A stretch of DNA of 64,000 nt. Source: Macrolepiota albuminosa (lineage: Eukaryota > Basidiomycota > Agaricomycetes > Agaricales > Agaricaceae). Positions within the stretch are counted from its first letter, which is position 1. Each line of letters starts with the position of its first letter. Under the pieces are notes generated by a model. It was not told the DNA's origin. It saw nothing but the letters and a program-made list of their open reading frames with translations, and did not search any database. A program made the translations under genes and the position numbers. The stretch lies in the NCBI GenBank assembly GCA_027475525.1, contig JAMWFC010000117.1, forward strand, positions 1,722,183 through 1,786,182, written 5' to 3'. Shown in pieces: positions 22,500 through 34,060 of the stretch.

Positions 22500-25111
22500 A
22501 TGTGCAGCTCAAAGGTGGGCGCGGGGTGTATACCCCTTCCTCGGGACTCCTGGCTTTGCGGGGCAGTTGGTAGCGTAGTGGCCTGGTTGGCCACACGCGG
22601 AACAAGTCCCCATCTGACCTGGTGGGTTGGCCGGTTTGAAGTCCGGCCTTGGTTTAGGACGTTCTCTGTCCAGCGCCCGATCTGGGCATGGGCGGCTCTG
22701 CCCTTGGTTCGCCACAGAGGTTCTGCATACAACAAACCGCGTGTTGCGGTCACAGTCCAAATCGGTCTTTTTGGCCAGGAAGGTCCCCACATGCTGACCC
22801 TGTGAGGGTGTCCCACCAGGCGGTAGTCGCCTGGGTCCCCCTTTGTGTCCACTCCAATGTTTGTAGTGGTTAGCAGTCTTCAGAGACTGCTCATACCTGA
22901 TGGCATATGCCACAAATTCTTCCACATCGTTGACTTCTGGGACAATCTGTCCTCACGTATCAAATAGCGGCGCATGTCTGCTGGAATGCCATCCAGGAAC
23001 GTTTTGAGCATTGTATACCCATCCAGGTATACTGCCATGTTCTGGGCATAGTCATTAAGGGTATCATAGAACCCTTGCACTCCCAACTTCTCGGTGTACT
23101 TGGCGGACTGGAAGTCTCACCTTGCATCCTGGAGCGTTGAGGGGTGTACAAATCAATCGTACAGTCCTGTAAGGACTCCCTTGAACGTCCAGTCATATTG
23201 GACATGGTTGACGTGCAGTACTGCCCATCGAAACCATCCCATGGCCTCTCCGGCCAAGAATTCAGGAAGAACAAAGATTCGTTCTCATTCCATACGGTCG
23301 CCTCCATATAAGCACATGGTGAGATGGGTGCATACATCCATCGCCCAATCTTCCAGGTCGCTGAACTTGGACGCGCCTGTATAGGCGCAAATGTGCCTAC
23401 TGTCTGCTTTACGCAGCTTCACTCCGTCTGGTAACCGTAAGGTTACATCCAGGGCATCATTGACTACTCGATGCAGGTGATCGTGCATGGCTTCACGATG
23501 CATTCGAATGACCTGGGGATCTAGTCGCCAAATCAGCGGCATGGGGAAGTGACTTCCCTTGTCCACCCTGCGGAGGACGTCCCGAGCCTCCTCGACTGTG
23601 GGCATAATTGCCCTCGTCTCGAGGAGTTGACCTAGAGCCGTCATCCCGGCTGTTACCAGGGACATCACGTCTCGTGGTGCCATCTCAATTGAGGAAGTCT
23701 CCTTGATCATGATCGTTGTGCTGCCCTGGAACTAGAGAAGCTTGATTCTCCTGACCCTGCGTGACGAATTGACAACGCATCTCGTCAATGGGCTTAGTGC
23801 CCTTGAATATGATGCCCTGATTGTCAATAAGGGACTGTCCCTTAGTCCTGAGGTCGCCATTGCACATACGCTGATACGCGACTCTGTCACTCAACATTTT
23901 GGCCATGGGCACGCGCGGCATCACAGATGCCTTGCTCTCCACCTTGAGCACAGTACTATTGTGCCCATCCGGACCTGACATATCTGTCCTACGGTTGTGG
24001 TTACGCATATGTGGGGGCTCCTCACGCCACCCTTGTCCTGCTGGAGTATAAAAAGTACTCACCGGTCTTACTTCGGGCACTTCTTGTGCCGGGGCTCCTC
24101 ACGCCACCCTTGTCCTGCTGGAGTATAAAAAGTACTCACCGGTCTTACTTCGGGCACTTCTTGTGCCCGTGCTAGTGCCTCCACTAGCTCAATTCCGATG
24201 TCTTGATTGCGTCATGCCGAGCATTCCTCGGACATGTGGCTCCAGGGGGTTGAGGCCCCCGATTGCTGTGTGGCCTTCCGCTGCACATATATTTGCAGCT
24301 TCATCGTGAGCACTCTCACCATCAAATCAGTATATTTCGTACTGAATACATTGAGCACTTCGTGCCCTTGTCGCCTAAGTGCTACTATATGGGCTGACGC
24401 ATAGCGCTCGAGTCGCGCTTGGATGGTGTATTTCATCACCTCTGGGTGCAAGTCCCAGAACACCCGCAAGCGCATGGTGTACGTGGTTTTCAGCCGCTGC
24501 TCCTCTGCTCCGGCGTCATCGTCACTTGACGACTCCATCACCTCCTCTGGAAGCTCTACAACCTCCGGAGCTTCCTCCGCTGCTGGTGTGCATGGGAATC
24601 GGTTTTCCACACGGGATACTTCAGGCCTTGCAGCCTCCTCCAGTACCTCTTCTAGGCGGGCTTCCGCTATCTTAGAGGGCATTGATCCCGCTGTGGACCG
24701 CCTGGGCCCACTACTCCAGCTCAGAGGGAGGGCTCTCCCAGTCCATACTAACAACTCGGCATCTTCTGGGGTGCCATAGGCGCCTGTTGACTGTCGGCCA
24801 TCCTCAGGGGATCCTTTGGAAGCCAATCAGCTAGACCGTTGTGGTTCTCCTGGCAGCTGCGTAACTGGGGGCGTTAATCCCCTGGGCATCTTGTCCTGGA
24901 GGCGTTGCAGACCGTCCTGCTGTGAGCTTTCAGCTCTCCAGGCCTCGCTCTCATTCCCGGCCAGGTCGGTACTCTGACCTTGGTCTCGAGCCTTGGGTCT
25001 TACCTGACCCGCATTGGACGCTGACGCGTCCTGGGTGTCTGCTGGGTCTCCCCGTAGGTCGTGGGCATTTCGCCCGCCGTCAGTGGGCACTGCAGGTATG
25101 GGATTACTCAT
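22500..25111 (-). pseudogene. Element A gag
   Basis: It starts at the ATG of MSNPIPAVP (25111), 131 bp inside the 5' LTR. In order it has a variable N-terminus, an acidic SSDDDAGAEEQ block with helical region, RVAYQRMCNGDLR ... SLIDNQG, a capsid-like core (MDVCTHLTMCLYGGDRME, GVQGFYDTLNDYAQNM) and a zinc knuckle, CSACGQPGHYATNC, near 22570-22610. Stops occur at about 24826, 24212 and 22507. The duplication at 24014-24167 shifts the frame again. Confidence 0.82.
24014..24167. repeat. 77-bp tandem duplication (site 5)
   Basis: Bases 24014-24090 equal 24091-24167 exactly, inside element A gag. Confidence 0.95.
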
Positions 25112-25230
25112 CGATCCCCTGTTTGAAATTTGCACGGTGTGGCTGTGCAAGAAGCTCGAGAAGCTGATAGAGTTCTGTCAACAAACTCAGCAACTGACGT
25201 CGGATGCTAGGCAATAGATCCTAGCTGGTG

Positions 25231-25242
25231 GATTCAAAAAAA
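25231..25242 (-). promoter_or_regulatory. Element A primer-site position, T7-GAATC
   Basis: Immediately inside the 5' LTR, where a tRNA primer site beginning TGG would be expected, the element sense strand reads seven T then GAATCC. Elements B (28389-28399) and C (9693-9705) have T6-GAACC and T8-GAATC at the same place. Confidence 0.6.
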
Positions 25243-25481
25243 TGTAACGAAGTTACAGGAATTTGTGAGCTTAATGTTCACACTGCACAGAATCAGACCA
25301 GTCCGGTCTATTGACTATGTAGTACAAACAAAAGATAAGCTGCTTAATAAGCAGCACATATGTACATATATATAGGGTAAAGTAATTAATATATTAATAT
25401 TATATTATAATAAATATAATATAATATCTACTACAGTAAGTAAAGCTATGTGGCCAACGCCACATAGCGGACTACGCTACA
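25243..25481 (-). repeat. Element A 5' LTR
   Basis: The 239-bp partner of 13317-13555, identical by eye, followed by the right TTAGT duplication at 25482-25486. Confidence 0.95.
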
Positions 25482-25929
25482 TTAGTAGCGCTGTGAATGG
25501 ACTTATTTCAAAAATATAGTAGCACATAATATAAAAGATAGCTACTCTGCATGTACATAGAACAACAAATTGTAATCCTTGAGCACCCAAGTTATACTTA
25601 GCATTCAAATTGCATTAGCTTAGCCCAACGTTGCCACCAAGTTGGGTGCTAACCTCGTTTGTCTTGTCTTCATTGTTTGCAGTGCCACCTATGGGCATGT
25701 TATACTGCACTATTTGTTTCCATCTCTGTATCTTTGCTTAGGCTACAGCACTCACAGTTTGCTAGGTAGCATCCAAGGCACTATTTTCCAGCATGTTGTC
25801 CTATCACATTTGTTCAAGCACACTGGGACTCTGTTAGGACTCCTCACAACTATGCATGTCAGGCACTGGAGACGGCATTGTACTGTGTATATGTCCAGCG
25901 CATCCAACCCAGGTTGGTGTCATCAACGA

Positions 25930-26176
25930 CGTGGAAGAGGAGGTCACCAAGGAGGCTGAGGAAGAGCTGCAAGTAGAGGCTGATGGCTCAGAAGTGGATG
26001 ATGCTAAAAGCATTCAGATAGATGGCAATGAATACGTAGCAGTGGATGTGTATGACAGCTACTACACTTGTGATGATGAGGACAAACACTTGTTTGCACT
26101 GACTGAGTGCCATGGAGATCAACACATCCAAATGAGATGTGTCACACTGCAGAAGGCAACTAATAAGTTGCAGCAG
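25930..26176 (+). pseudogene. Element C protease leader (acidic segment)
   Basis: It continues C gag in frame after F2. It carries the acidic VEEEVTKEAEEELQVEADG block and EYVAVDVYDSYYTCDDEDKH, homologous to the segment before the DSG motif in A and B. It stops at 26176, where F3 begins, so the catalytic DSG part is missing. Confidence 0.7.
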
Positions 26177-27247
26177 TGATGATGCCAACTGTGGTTGGGT
26201 GCGCTGGATGTATATGCAGTACAACACCATCTCTAGTGCTTGGCGTGTGTAGTTGTGAGGAGTCTCAACAGGGTCCCAGTGTGCTCAAGCAAGAGTGATA
26301 GAACAATGTGCTAGATTATAGCACCTTGGGTGCTACCTGGCAGATGGTAAGCATCATAGTTTAAACAAAGATATAGAAGAAAAGATGAGTAGTGCAGCGT
26401 ATTGTGCCTGTAGGTGGCACCGTAAATGACAAAGACGAGATAAACAAGGCTAGCGCCTGACTTAGTGACAAAGTCAGAGAAAGCTAGCACGATTTGAACG
26501 CTAAGTGTAACTGGGTGCTTAAAAGGTTACAATTCGTTGTTATATACATGTCAAGTAGCTACTTTATATACAATGCGCTACCATGTTTGCCAAGATAAAA
26601 GTCCATCTGTGGCGCTACCTCCTAGCGCCTCTCCTTGTGGTTTCCTCTAATGGTGACCTGTCAACGGCAACCTTTTGCACATAGATGACAGTGACCAATG
26701 GTGTTATGACCCACGGTGACCAGTGGCGACTCTATATTGACTTAGAATTATATGAGTCTGCTCACTTTTACTATAACTCCGATTGGCCAGGCTATTTCAG
26801 AGTATGGTCAAAAAATCCTCAACAGATGCTGTGAGCACTAATGTCAGCGCTACTCATTGTACCAGTTTCTGACAGGTCCAGATGTCAGATTTAAGTATAT
26901 CCTGTGCCGCCATCATTGATCTTTTTAGACTTCTAATTGAAGTGCCTCGTTAAATGGCAGCACCTGCTGCTGGCTCCTTCTGGAAGTGATCGGGGTTTGG
27001 TTAGAGTCCCCTCCCACCGTCGTGTTAGCACTCTACATTCTGAGCCTCCTTTGTCCTTGGAATAGGTGAATGGAGTGTGCTGAAGGCCTGGTAGCTGGCA
27101 ATTAGGGTAAATGAATAAGTCCTGTAGTAGAGTGCCAGAACTAAGGCTGCTCTATATCCCAAACTGGTTGCTAGAGTTTTCAGTACATCAAGTGTCAGTT
27201 GGCCTATAATGTCCCTTGATGTGCTCAGTCCGAGTAGAAGCCTATCA
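26177..27247 (+). mobile_element. F3: TGAT...ATCA element at the C pol deletion
   Basis: It starts TGATGATGCCAACTGTGG and ends GAGTAGAAGCCTATCA, 1071 bp, uninterrupted, and serves as the reference for F1 and F2. The flanks are GCAG and GCGC, not a duplication. C sequence on the left is the protease leader and on the right is the RNase H-integrase linker. The missing protease and RT were therefore probably lost by recombination between two F copies, leaving this one. Confidence 0.7.
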
Positions 27248-28191
27248 GCGCTATGCAAGCACAGGAATTACGTCACAGCAAGTGACTGCATGAACAATGA
27301 GAAGCTCACAATATCAAGGCTCAGGTGTTGGTAGACCATGAGGCCCTCCAGCCAAGTGCAGAAACGAGGCAAGAGGGGCCTCCTAGTAGTGCCAAGATGA
27401 CTCTCCAGCAGGTGCTGGATTCACATGATCATTAGCCTCCACCCACTGACTTAGGCAATGTGCAATTTCATGTACGTATCCAGCAAGGATACAAGGACAA
27501 CAATCTCTTTCTAAAGATTATGAACAATATCCAAGCATACCCACGCTTCAAGATAGATCAGCAACTCATTTATTTGACCAGACTCACTGGGTCTAAAGTC
27601 ATCTGCATCCCCCAGGAGAGGTTGTTGATCATGACTATTCTGGACCAGGCCCACAGAGTAGTAGGCCACTTTGGAACTCAGAAAGTGTTGGACTATGTGC
27701 AACGCTGATACTGGTAGCCACAAATGGCCAAGGAAACAAGTCAATTCTGCTCAACATGTGAGCTATGTCAATAGTTGAAAGTATCGACATTGAAGCTGCC
27801 AGGGAAGCTTCACTTGCTTCCAATCCCAGTCAAACCCTGGGACTCTATCAGAATGGACTTTATAGGTCCATTCCTGGAGTTGAATGGTTTTAACTACCTC
27901 TGGGTAGTAATCTATAGAATGACCAGCATGGTCCATCTTATTCTGCTAAGGACAACCATGACAGGCTTGGACTTGTCTTGGATCTATCTCAAGGAGAAGG
28001 AGATAGTATGCCTTCATGGACTGCCAAATTTGATTATAAGCAATTGAGATGCTAAGTTTACTTCCAAATGGTGGAAGGAGTTGACAAGCTGCTTGGAGCA
28101 AAGTTGCTCATGTCTATGTTGCTTCATCCACAAATGGATGGCCAGACAGAATGGGCAAATAGAAATATCGTGCAGATACTCTGAGCGTTTG
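27248..28191 (+). pseudogene. Element C RNaseH-integrase linker and integrase N-terminal half
   Basis: It is homologous to A from the ELREHVLEVRAMHD region onward. Recognisable blocks are VRIQQGYKDNNLFLKIMNN, the HHCC segment DQAHRVVGHFGTQKVLDY ... CSTCELC, and KPWDSIRMDFIGPFLELNGF. Several stops interrupt it. It is cut within the integrase core by element B at the TACGT target (28192-28196) and resumes at 39492. Confidence 0.8.
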
Positions 28192-28196
28192 TACGT

Positions 28197-28387
28197 TGTA
28201 ACATAATATATTTTAGTAATTAATTAATATACAATTATATTAATTAGTTCTTATTACTTTACATACATGCTGGCTGCCTTACATAAGGCAGCCAATTTTA
28301 CTGTCATACTTCGTAGTACTAGAATCGATTATCAATCTGGTTCTGTTAGTGTGACTGTGAGGCTAAACCATACTTGACTTTGTTTCA
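28197..28387 (+). repeat. Element B 5' LTR
   Basis: It runs TGTAACATAA to TTTGTTTCA, 191 bp. Relative to the 3' LTR it has CTTACATAAG for CTTATATAAG, TTCGTAG for TTTGTAG and TATCAATC for TATCGATC. Confidence 0.95.
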
Positions 28388-28413
28388 CTTTTTTGAACCT
28401 TTCGGGTTCAATT
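28388..28413 (+). promoter_or_regulatory. Element B primer-site position with T-arm-like hairpin
   Basis: C, then T6-GAACC, is followed by TTTCGGGTTCAATTC. GAACC and GGGTTC can pair around a short loop, and GGGTTCAATTC resembles a tRNA T-arm. There is no TGG start of a conventional primer site. Confidence 0.5.
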
Positions 28414-28436
28414 CTGATACTACGAATGAAGACTAC

Positions 28437-28591
28437 ATGTCTAGACCAATAGCCTAGACTGTGATTGCATTGAACAGTGCATCAACTTCTTTGACGCACG
28501 CTTCCGGAGTAATATGTCTAGACCAATAGCCTAGACTGTGATTGCATTGAACAGTGCATCAACTTCTTTGACGCACGCTTCCGGAGTAATA
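28437..28591. repeat. 77-bp tandem duplication (site 6)
   Basis: Bases 28437-28514 equal 28514-28591, in the B leader before gag. Confidence 0.95.
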
Positions 28592-28648
28592 GAGACATAT
28601 CAACGCCTGATTGGATGGAGACCAATTAATCTACTGAACCAACACGCA

Positions 28649-31200
28649 ATGGTGAGACCATCGACCAGTCGTTGGCGTATCCTCAATCTGCGGTGACTGA
28701 CCTGGGTCATCCCGGGTCAGAATATACAGAGGCTGAGCCTTCCCGGCAGCCTCAGGGGATGCCAGGAGGGACGCAATGGAGTGAAGTGCGGCCGACAGCT
28801 GCACCAAGCGGTGCAGCGAGACCAGGGGCAGCTGTGGAAGACCTGGAACAGCGATCCAGCAGGGAACATGAATTTCCCATGCAGAATGGGAGGTCTGGGC
28901 GACAGTTCCAGAGCAGGAGTAGCGCTCAGGGACCAACTGAAGGTCACAGACCTTCGTCGTACTTCCTGGGGAAGATGCCGAGGCCTGAGGGGGGCAGTTG
29001 GAGAGTGCCAACTGAGTCCACTCCACTGACGCAACATCAGCAGGGAGTTGGAGTGCCGCAGGAAACGACAATTCCCGAGCAAAGAACACCGGCAGTACAT
29101 TGGGAAGACGAAACTTCCGATGACGAGGAGAGTGGACGGAGTGAGTCCACCCTTCAGGTTCAGTGTGCTATGCTATGGAAAAAATACCCTAGCATTACAA
29201 AGGATACCACTCGTGCTCGACTAGGACTGTATGTACTGAAACACATACGGTTGATACAGGCTAGAGGTGATAATGTACCTCAATTAAATATCGTTGAATA
29301 CATTACATTGTATGTCCAGATTCTTGAGCTGGAAGCCCAAGCATATATGTACCGCAAGGCTAATTGAGGATCAGCTGCCTCGACCCCAGAGAGGGCAAAC
29401 TTGATTCCGAGTATACCTTCGGTGGCAAAGCCAGAGTTGTCTCCCCACCTGGAAGAGGCGATGAGCAATATATATGCTCCCCAGCAAGCAGGAGAGTCTG
29501 ACGAGCAGTTCGCTGCAAGGTTCGCAGCAGCACAGAGACAAAATGTATTCAGAGGTCAACTAAGGAGACCTCTGTCGACGGCTGAATCGGTGTCTACCAT
29601 ACCTGTGGTAGATAGTAACCTACCTGAAATGGGGGGGACAAGGCACCCTCACCCAAAACAGGAATCAGTGGAGAATACTCCACTGACGAATCAAGTGCCA
29701 TTGGCTGATAAGTTTGCGGAGAGGGTAGCTTATCAGCGCATGCGGAACCAAATACTCCACTGACGAATCAAGTGCCATTGGCTGATAAGTTTGCGGAGAG
29801 GGTAGCTTATCAGCGCATGCGGAACCAAGATCTGAAATGCCAGGGACACTCCTGGATAGATGACCAGGGGATTTTATTCGATGGGATAACGCCCATCGAT
29901 GAAATGAGAAGGCAATATGTCCAACGGACACGTCAGCCTGACACTAGGAGGGGGGACCCGCCCATGGTGGATCTGAGCTGAGTCCCTGAAAGACAGGTGA
30001 CAGAAGGGCTAGGGGGACAGGAGAGCCCACTGCATTGGAATGATGCGGGGAAAGTGCACTATACAGGTCACCGACCAGTACGTGCATTCTCTGTAGTACC
30101 TCCAGCAGAAGGTAGGAATAAAACACCTGGGATAACTGAGGCGACAAAGGTGTATACTGAGAATATGCACCAACACCTCAGTAGCATAATTGACAATGCG
30201 GTAGGCGTAGCATTGCGCCTTCCTGAAGGTATCAAGCCGTGTAAGGCGGAATCAAAACACATCCAACCATACAGAGGGGAGTCCAAGTTTAGTGACTTGA
30301 AAAACTAGACAATGGATGTGTGTAACCATCTGGCAGCATGCCAGTATGGGGGGGATTGTCTGGATCGAGAACGTGTATTCGTTCTCCTGGAGTTCCTAGA
30401 TGGACCGGCCAAGGCCTGGTTTCGACATCATGTCTTGCACTATAATTGTGCACAACAGCAATGGATATTCAAGGATGTAATCCTTGAATTGTATAACCGG
30501 TTCGTAAGTGCATCTACCATGCAGGATGCTCGGGAGGCGTTCATTGCAACGTTCTGCACCGAACGATTGGGTGTTCAAGGTTTCTATGACACCTTGATAG
30601 ACCACGCACAGAATATGTCTATTTACCCAGACAACTGAGTAATGATTGATACCTTCCTGCGTGGGATACCCGATGCAATGAGAGTCTCTCATTTGTGATG
30701 ACAGGCTATCGCCCAAAGTGAATACTGTTGAGGAGTTTGTAGCGCATGCGTTGCGCTACAAGCAAGCCCACAAAATTGCACGACACTTTGGGCTACATAG
30801 CTCAAAGGTTCGTTCAGCCAACAAGGCTGAGCCTCGGAAGGTAGGCACCTTCTGGGCCTGTCAAAAAGAAATGGTGGGCAATACAAACCAGAGGTTCATG
30901 ATAAGAGCAGCACCTCGGCAGGAACAACACTTCCAGAGCGACTGGCCTGGGGACCGTAGGGATGCACCAGCGCAGGACGTTCAGAGGGGTCCGCGCTGAG
31001 AGGGTGCTTGGCCGCACCAGACTGCTGGTGAGGCTAAAGTGCTGACACCGACTGGGCCACCAAAGTTTGAAGCAGCTTGCCCTTTTGGGGCAAATAAGTG
31101 CTTCAAATGTGGCCAGCCTGGGCATTTCGCGAATGCATGTCCAGTGGGCGGTGGACGGCCTATGGTTAAGCCACGTGCATATGTACAGGCGGCACACACT
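28649..31200 (+). pseudogene. Element B gag
   Basis: The likely start is the ATG at 28649 or a downstream in-frame start, since frame breaks in the first 50 bases make this uncertain. The acidic and helical block SDDEESGRSESTLQVQC is near 29110-29170. RVAYQRMRNQDLK and SWIDDQGILFDG lie near 29790-29880. The capsid-like core follows, with DVCNHLAACQYGGDCLDRER, VLLEFLDGPAKAWFRHHVLH and GVQGFYDTLIDHAQNM (30310-30620). The zinc knuckle CFKCGQPGHFANAC is at about 31100-31140. A two-base loss near 30675 and stops at 29365, 30306 and 30997 disable it. Confidence 0.83.
29674..29828. repeat. 77-bp tandem duplication (site 7)
   Basis: Bases 29674-29751 equal 29751-29828, inside B gag. It duplicates the ADKFAERVAYQRMRNQ segment out of frame. 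Confidence 0.95.
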
Positions 31201-32330
31201 GCTATCCCAGATGCTGAAGGGATAGACTCGGGAAATGAACCTGATGTGGAAGACAAAAAGGTAGAGAACCTCAGTCCTGATGCACCAGAGGATGAAAACG
31301 CCTCTGTGGTAGAGGAGTCGTCGGATGATGAATACGTTGAGGTTGACGTATACGACAACAACTATTATGCCTGGGAGTCAGACTCAGAATTCATGGGAGC
31401 TCTGACGGACTACCTGGCCAGCGCACTAGACCGACCAGTTGGAGCAGCCAATGTGAAGGTGTATAAAGTACACCTTTGCAAGGCTCCGGAGAAGCTGGTA
31501 CGGCCGGTGTTGAAGCGCAAAGACAAGGAGTGTCTGGCGTCGTACGTTGAAGTGAATGGCCACAAGGCGTGGACATTGTGGGATTCAGGTAGTACGACTA
31601 CTGGGGTGACACCTCAGTTTTGCCAAGTGCATGATATTTCTGTGAGTGAATTGAAGGAGCCATTACTCCTTCAATTGGGTACTGTGGGCAGCCAAGCTGC
31701 AGTACAGTTTGGTACGCAGGCGAGTATCACCTGTGCTAGATCAAGGTCAAAAGAATACCTTGACATGGCGAATTTTGATTGTTACGACATGATTATAGGC
31801 ACGCTGTATATGAGGAAGCACAAGGTTGTGCTTGACTTCGCGAAGAATGAGATAGTGGTGGATGGCACCACCATTCCTGCAGTGCAAGTGACCATAGAGA
31901 ATGGCGATGGACGTCTCCATTGACACCACGCCATGGAGAAGAAGGTGCTAGTCAGGCAACATTGACTAGGCGGAGGCAAGAAACTGCCTATGGTGGAAGA
32001 TGGAGAGGATGAGGAGCAAGCTCGTGCAAGCTTGCCAACGGATAGTCCTGCTGTGTTGATGCTGAAGAGCAAAGCTGTAGAGTACGAACATACTCTGAAG
32101 AGGGGGGAGAACCCCAAGATGGAGTGTGAAAAGCAGGGTAAGCCTGAGGACAAGTGGCCTCAGCACACGGCAAGCACAGAGTGCCAGCCGACGTCGTCGC
32201 GAGTAAAGATTGAGGACTTAGTAACGGGTGACAAACAAGGACTGATGGAGGACGAGGCATCCTCCACACATACGAATCGGTCAATCTGGGATTGACTGGT
32301 ACCTCATCCCACGTTTGAATGGGTGTTTGA
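31201..32330 (+). pseudogene. Element B protease and linker
   Basis: The acidic leader contains YVEVDVYDNNYYAWESDSE. The retropepsin block GHKAWTLWDSGSTTTGVTPQ (31558-31620) retains DSG, followed by LLLQLGTVGSQAAVQFGTQ and CYDMIIGTLYMRKHKVVLDF. TGA at 31921-31923 interrupts the linker. The frame agrees with gag (30718 onward) and with RT (32323 onward), supporting a single gag-pro-pol ORF in the ancestor. Confidence 0.87.
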
Positions 32331-34060
32331 TCCACAAATGCCTGCTGAGTGGAATGAGCTAGTGGCATCAATGTATGCATGGAATGGACCACGATGGACG
32401 CCGAAGGAGGAGTCATATCGTCAGGCTAGTGATGATGAGATATCGCCATTGAGTGAGGTATTCTTCGACGGACTGTCTGCGATGTTGCAGAGAAGCAGAA
32501 AGGAAGTGCCTGTGCGACTACACACACCGGATGACAGTGAGCTGAGGATTACTGCCCTCAGAGAGAAGTATGGCTGCCCAGCCGTACAAGCAAAGCTGTC
32601 CGGGCATCCACGGAAGGATGTGGACCGGAAGGGCAAGGGTAAAACCAGTGGTTTTACGAAGGAGGACATTCCGGACCTACGCTTGCAGTGGCAGCAGGAA
32701 TTTGGAGATATTCTGAATGGAACCAAGGAGGAGTTACCTCCTTGGCGTGAGGTCAATCATGAAATCAACCTTATTGATGAGAATAAGGTGTATAAATATC
32801 ATTTGCCGCAATGTCCAATGGCGCTACAGCAGCAGCTCCGAGACAAGACCAATCGGTACCTGAGAGCCCACTGGTGGGAGGCCCAACCAGCCTCCCAAGC
32901 TGCTCCGCTATTGTGCATTCCAAAGAAAGATGGTACATTGAGAACGGCGTTGGATGCTCGCCAACGCAACGACAACACCGTAAAGGACGTGACGCCACTT
33001 CCGGATCAGAAAGTGATTCAAGAGGATGTGGCAAGAGCAAAGTTCAGGTCAAAAATTGACCTGACGGATGCTTATGAGCAAGTGAGAATTCGCTTGTCTG
33101 ATATCCCGAAGACAGTGTTCTCGTCGATCACGGGAACATATGTGAGCAACATCATGCAGATAGGAGATTGTAATGCTCCTGCAACGTTTCAGAGGTTGAT
33201 GACCTCCATCTTCCGGGATGTTATCGGGAGGTTCGTCCATATATATTTGGACGACATATCATATATTCCGATTCAATCAAAGAACACGAAGAGCATCTTC
33301 GTGTTATTTTCGAGCGACTGAGGTCTAATCTGCTGTACCTCAAGTGGAAGAAATGTGAACTATATGCCAAGACAGTAGATTGCCTCGGACACAAGATTGA
33401 CAGTCAGGGTATTCACCCTGACCAGGACAAAATCAATTGCATACATAAATGGCGTGTGCTTCGTAACTATAACGATGTGTGGAGATTCGTGGGACTAGTG
33501 AACTATATCGGCAACTGTCTGCCTGATATTACAGCGTATACTGGACCTTTGATGTCCATCACGCAGAACGGAGCTCCATTCATATGGAGACCTATACACC
33601 AACGGTGTTTTGAGATGATCAAGAGGATCTGCTCAAAGACGCCAGTCATTCGTCCCATAGATCCCAGACGTGATGAGCCGATTTGGCTCATCTGTGATGC
33701 CTCAAAGACCGGAGTAGGAGCAATGTATGGCCAGGGAAGTTCCTGGCAGAATTGTCGACCAGCTGGGTTCATGTCGAGGAAGTTCACCTCGGCCCAACAG
33801 AATTATGCGGTCCATGAGCTCAAAACGTTGGCGATACTTGAGGCACTCCTCAAGTGGGAAGACAAATTGATGGGATATAAGATCCACATCATTACGGACC
33901 ATAAAGCACTTGAGTTCTTCAAAACTCAAGCAACGTTGTCCCCCCAGCAACGCCGGTGGATTGATTATATGTCTCGCTACAACTTTGACATCACATATGT
34001 CAAAGGCAAACTGAACAAGGTAGCCGACTGTCTCTCGAGGTATTTCAAGAGCGATAGAGT
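32331..34060 (+). pseudogene. Element B reverse transcriptase and RNase H
   Basis: RT blocks appear in order: HEINLIDENKVYKYHLP, LLCIPKKDGTLRTALDARQ, DLTDAYEQVRIRL, NIMQIGDCNAPATFQRLM and HIYLDDI at about 33238-33260. Directly after YLDDI one T is missing relative to A, so the next residues leave the frame until 33456. RNase H then reads PIWLICDASKTGVGAMYGQG and DHKALEFFKTQ. It would be inactive as written. Confidence 0.9.

Larger units (their letters stand above)
13317..25481 (-). mobile_element. Element A: chromovirus with ORF3, nested in F2
   Basis: Identical 239-bp LTRs (13317-13555 and 25243-25481) bound about 11.7 kb, with a perfect 5-bp target duplication TTAGT at 13312-13316 and 25482-25486. 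The coding strand is minus, so the 5' LTR is on the right. The order is gag, protease, RT, RNase H, integrase with chromodomain, then ORF3. The internal junction is T7-GAATC (25231-25242, minus sense) and the PPT reads ATTGGGGGGTG against the left LTR. The genes carry many in-frame stops, a frameshift near 21255 and the E3 insertion, so this copy is defective although its LTRs have not diverged. Confidence 0.95.
12711..25925 (-). mobile_element. F2: TGAT...ATCA element in C gag, split by element A
   Basis: The plus-strand ends are TGATAGGCTTCTACTC and GGTGTCATCA, the reverse complement of F1 and F3. A perfect 4-bp duplication, ACGA, flanks it (12707-12710 and 25926-25929). Removing it and one ACGA fuses C gag to the protease leader in frame (AAPSDD then VEEEV). 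Element A sits inside it at 13317-25481. F2 alone is about 1.05 kb. Confidence 0.8.

Noticed and set aside
28395..28413. Possible tRNA gene at the element B leader
   Set aside because: Only a T-arm-like hairpin is present. There is no acceptor stem, D-arm or anticodon arm around it.
33240..33330. Programmed frameshift in element B RT
   Set aside because: Element A reads through the same point without a shift. The difference is one missing T directly after YLDDI, which would destroy the palm domain, so it is a lesion.
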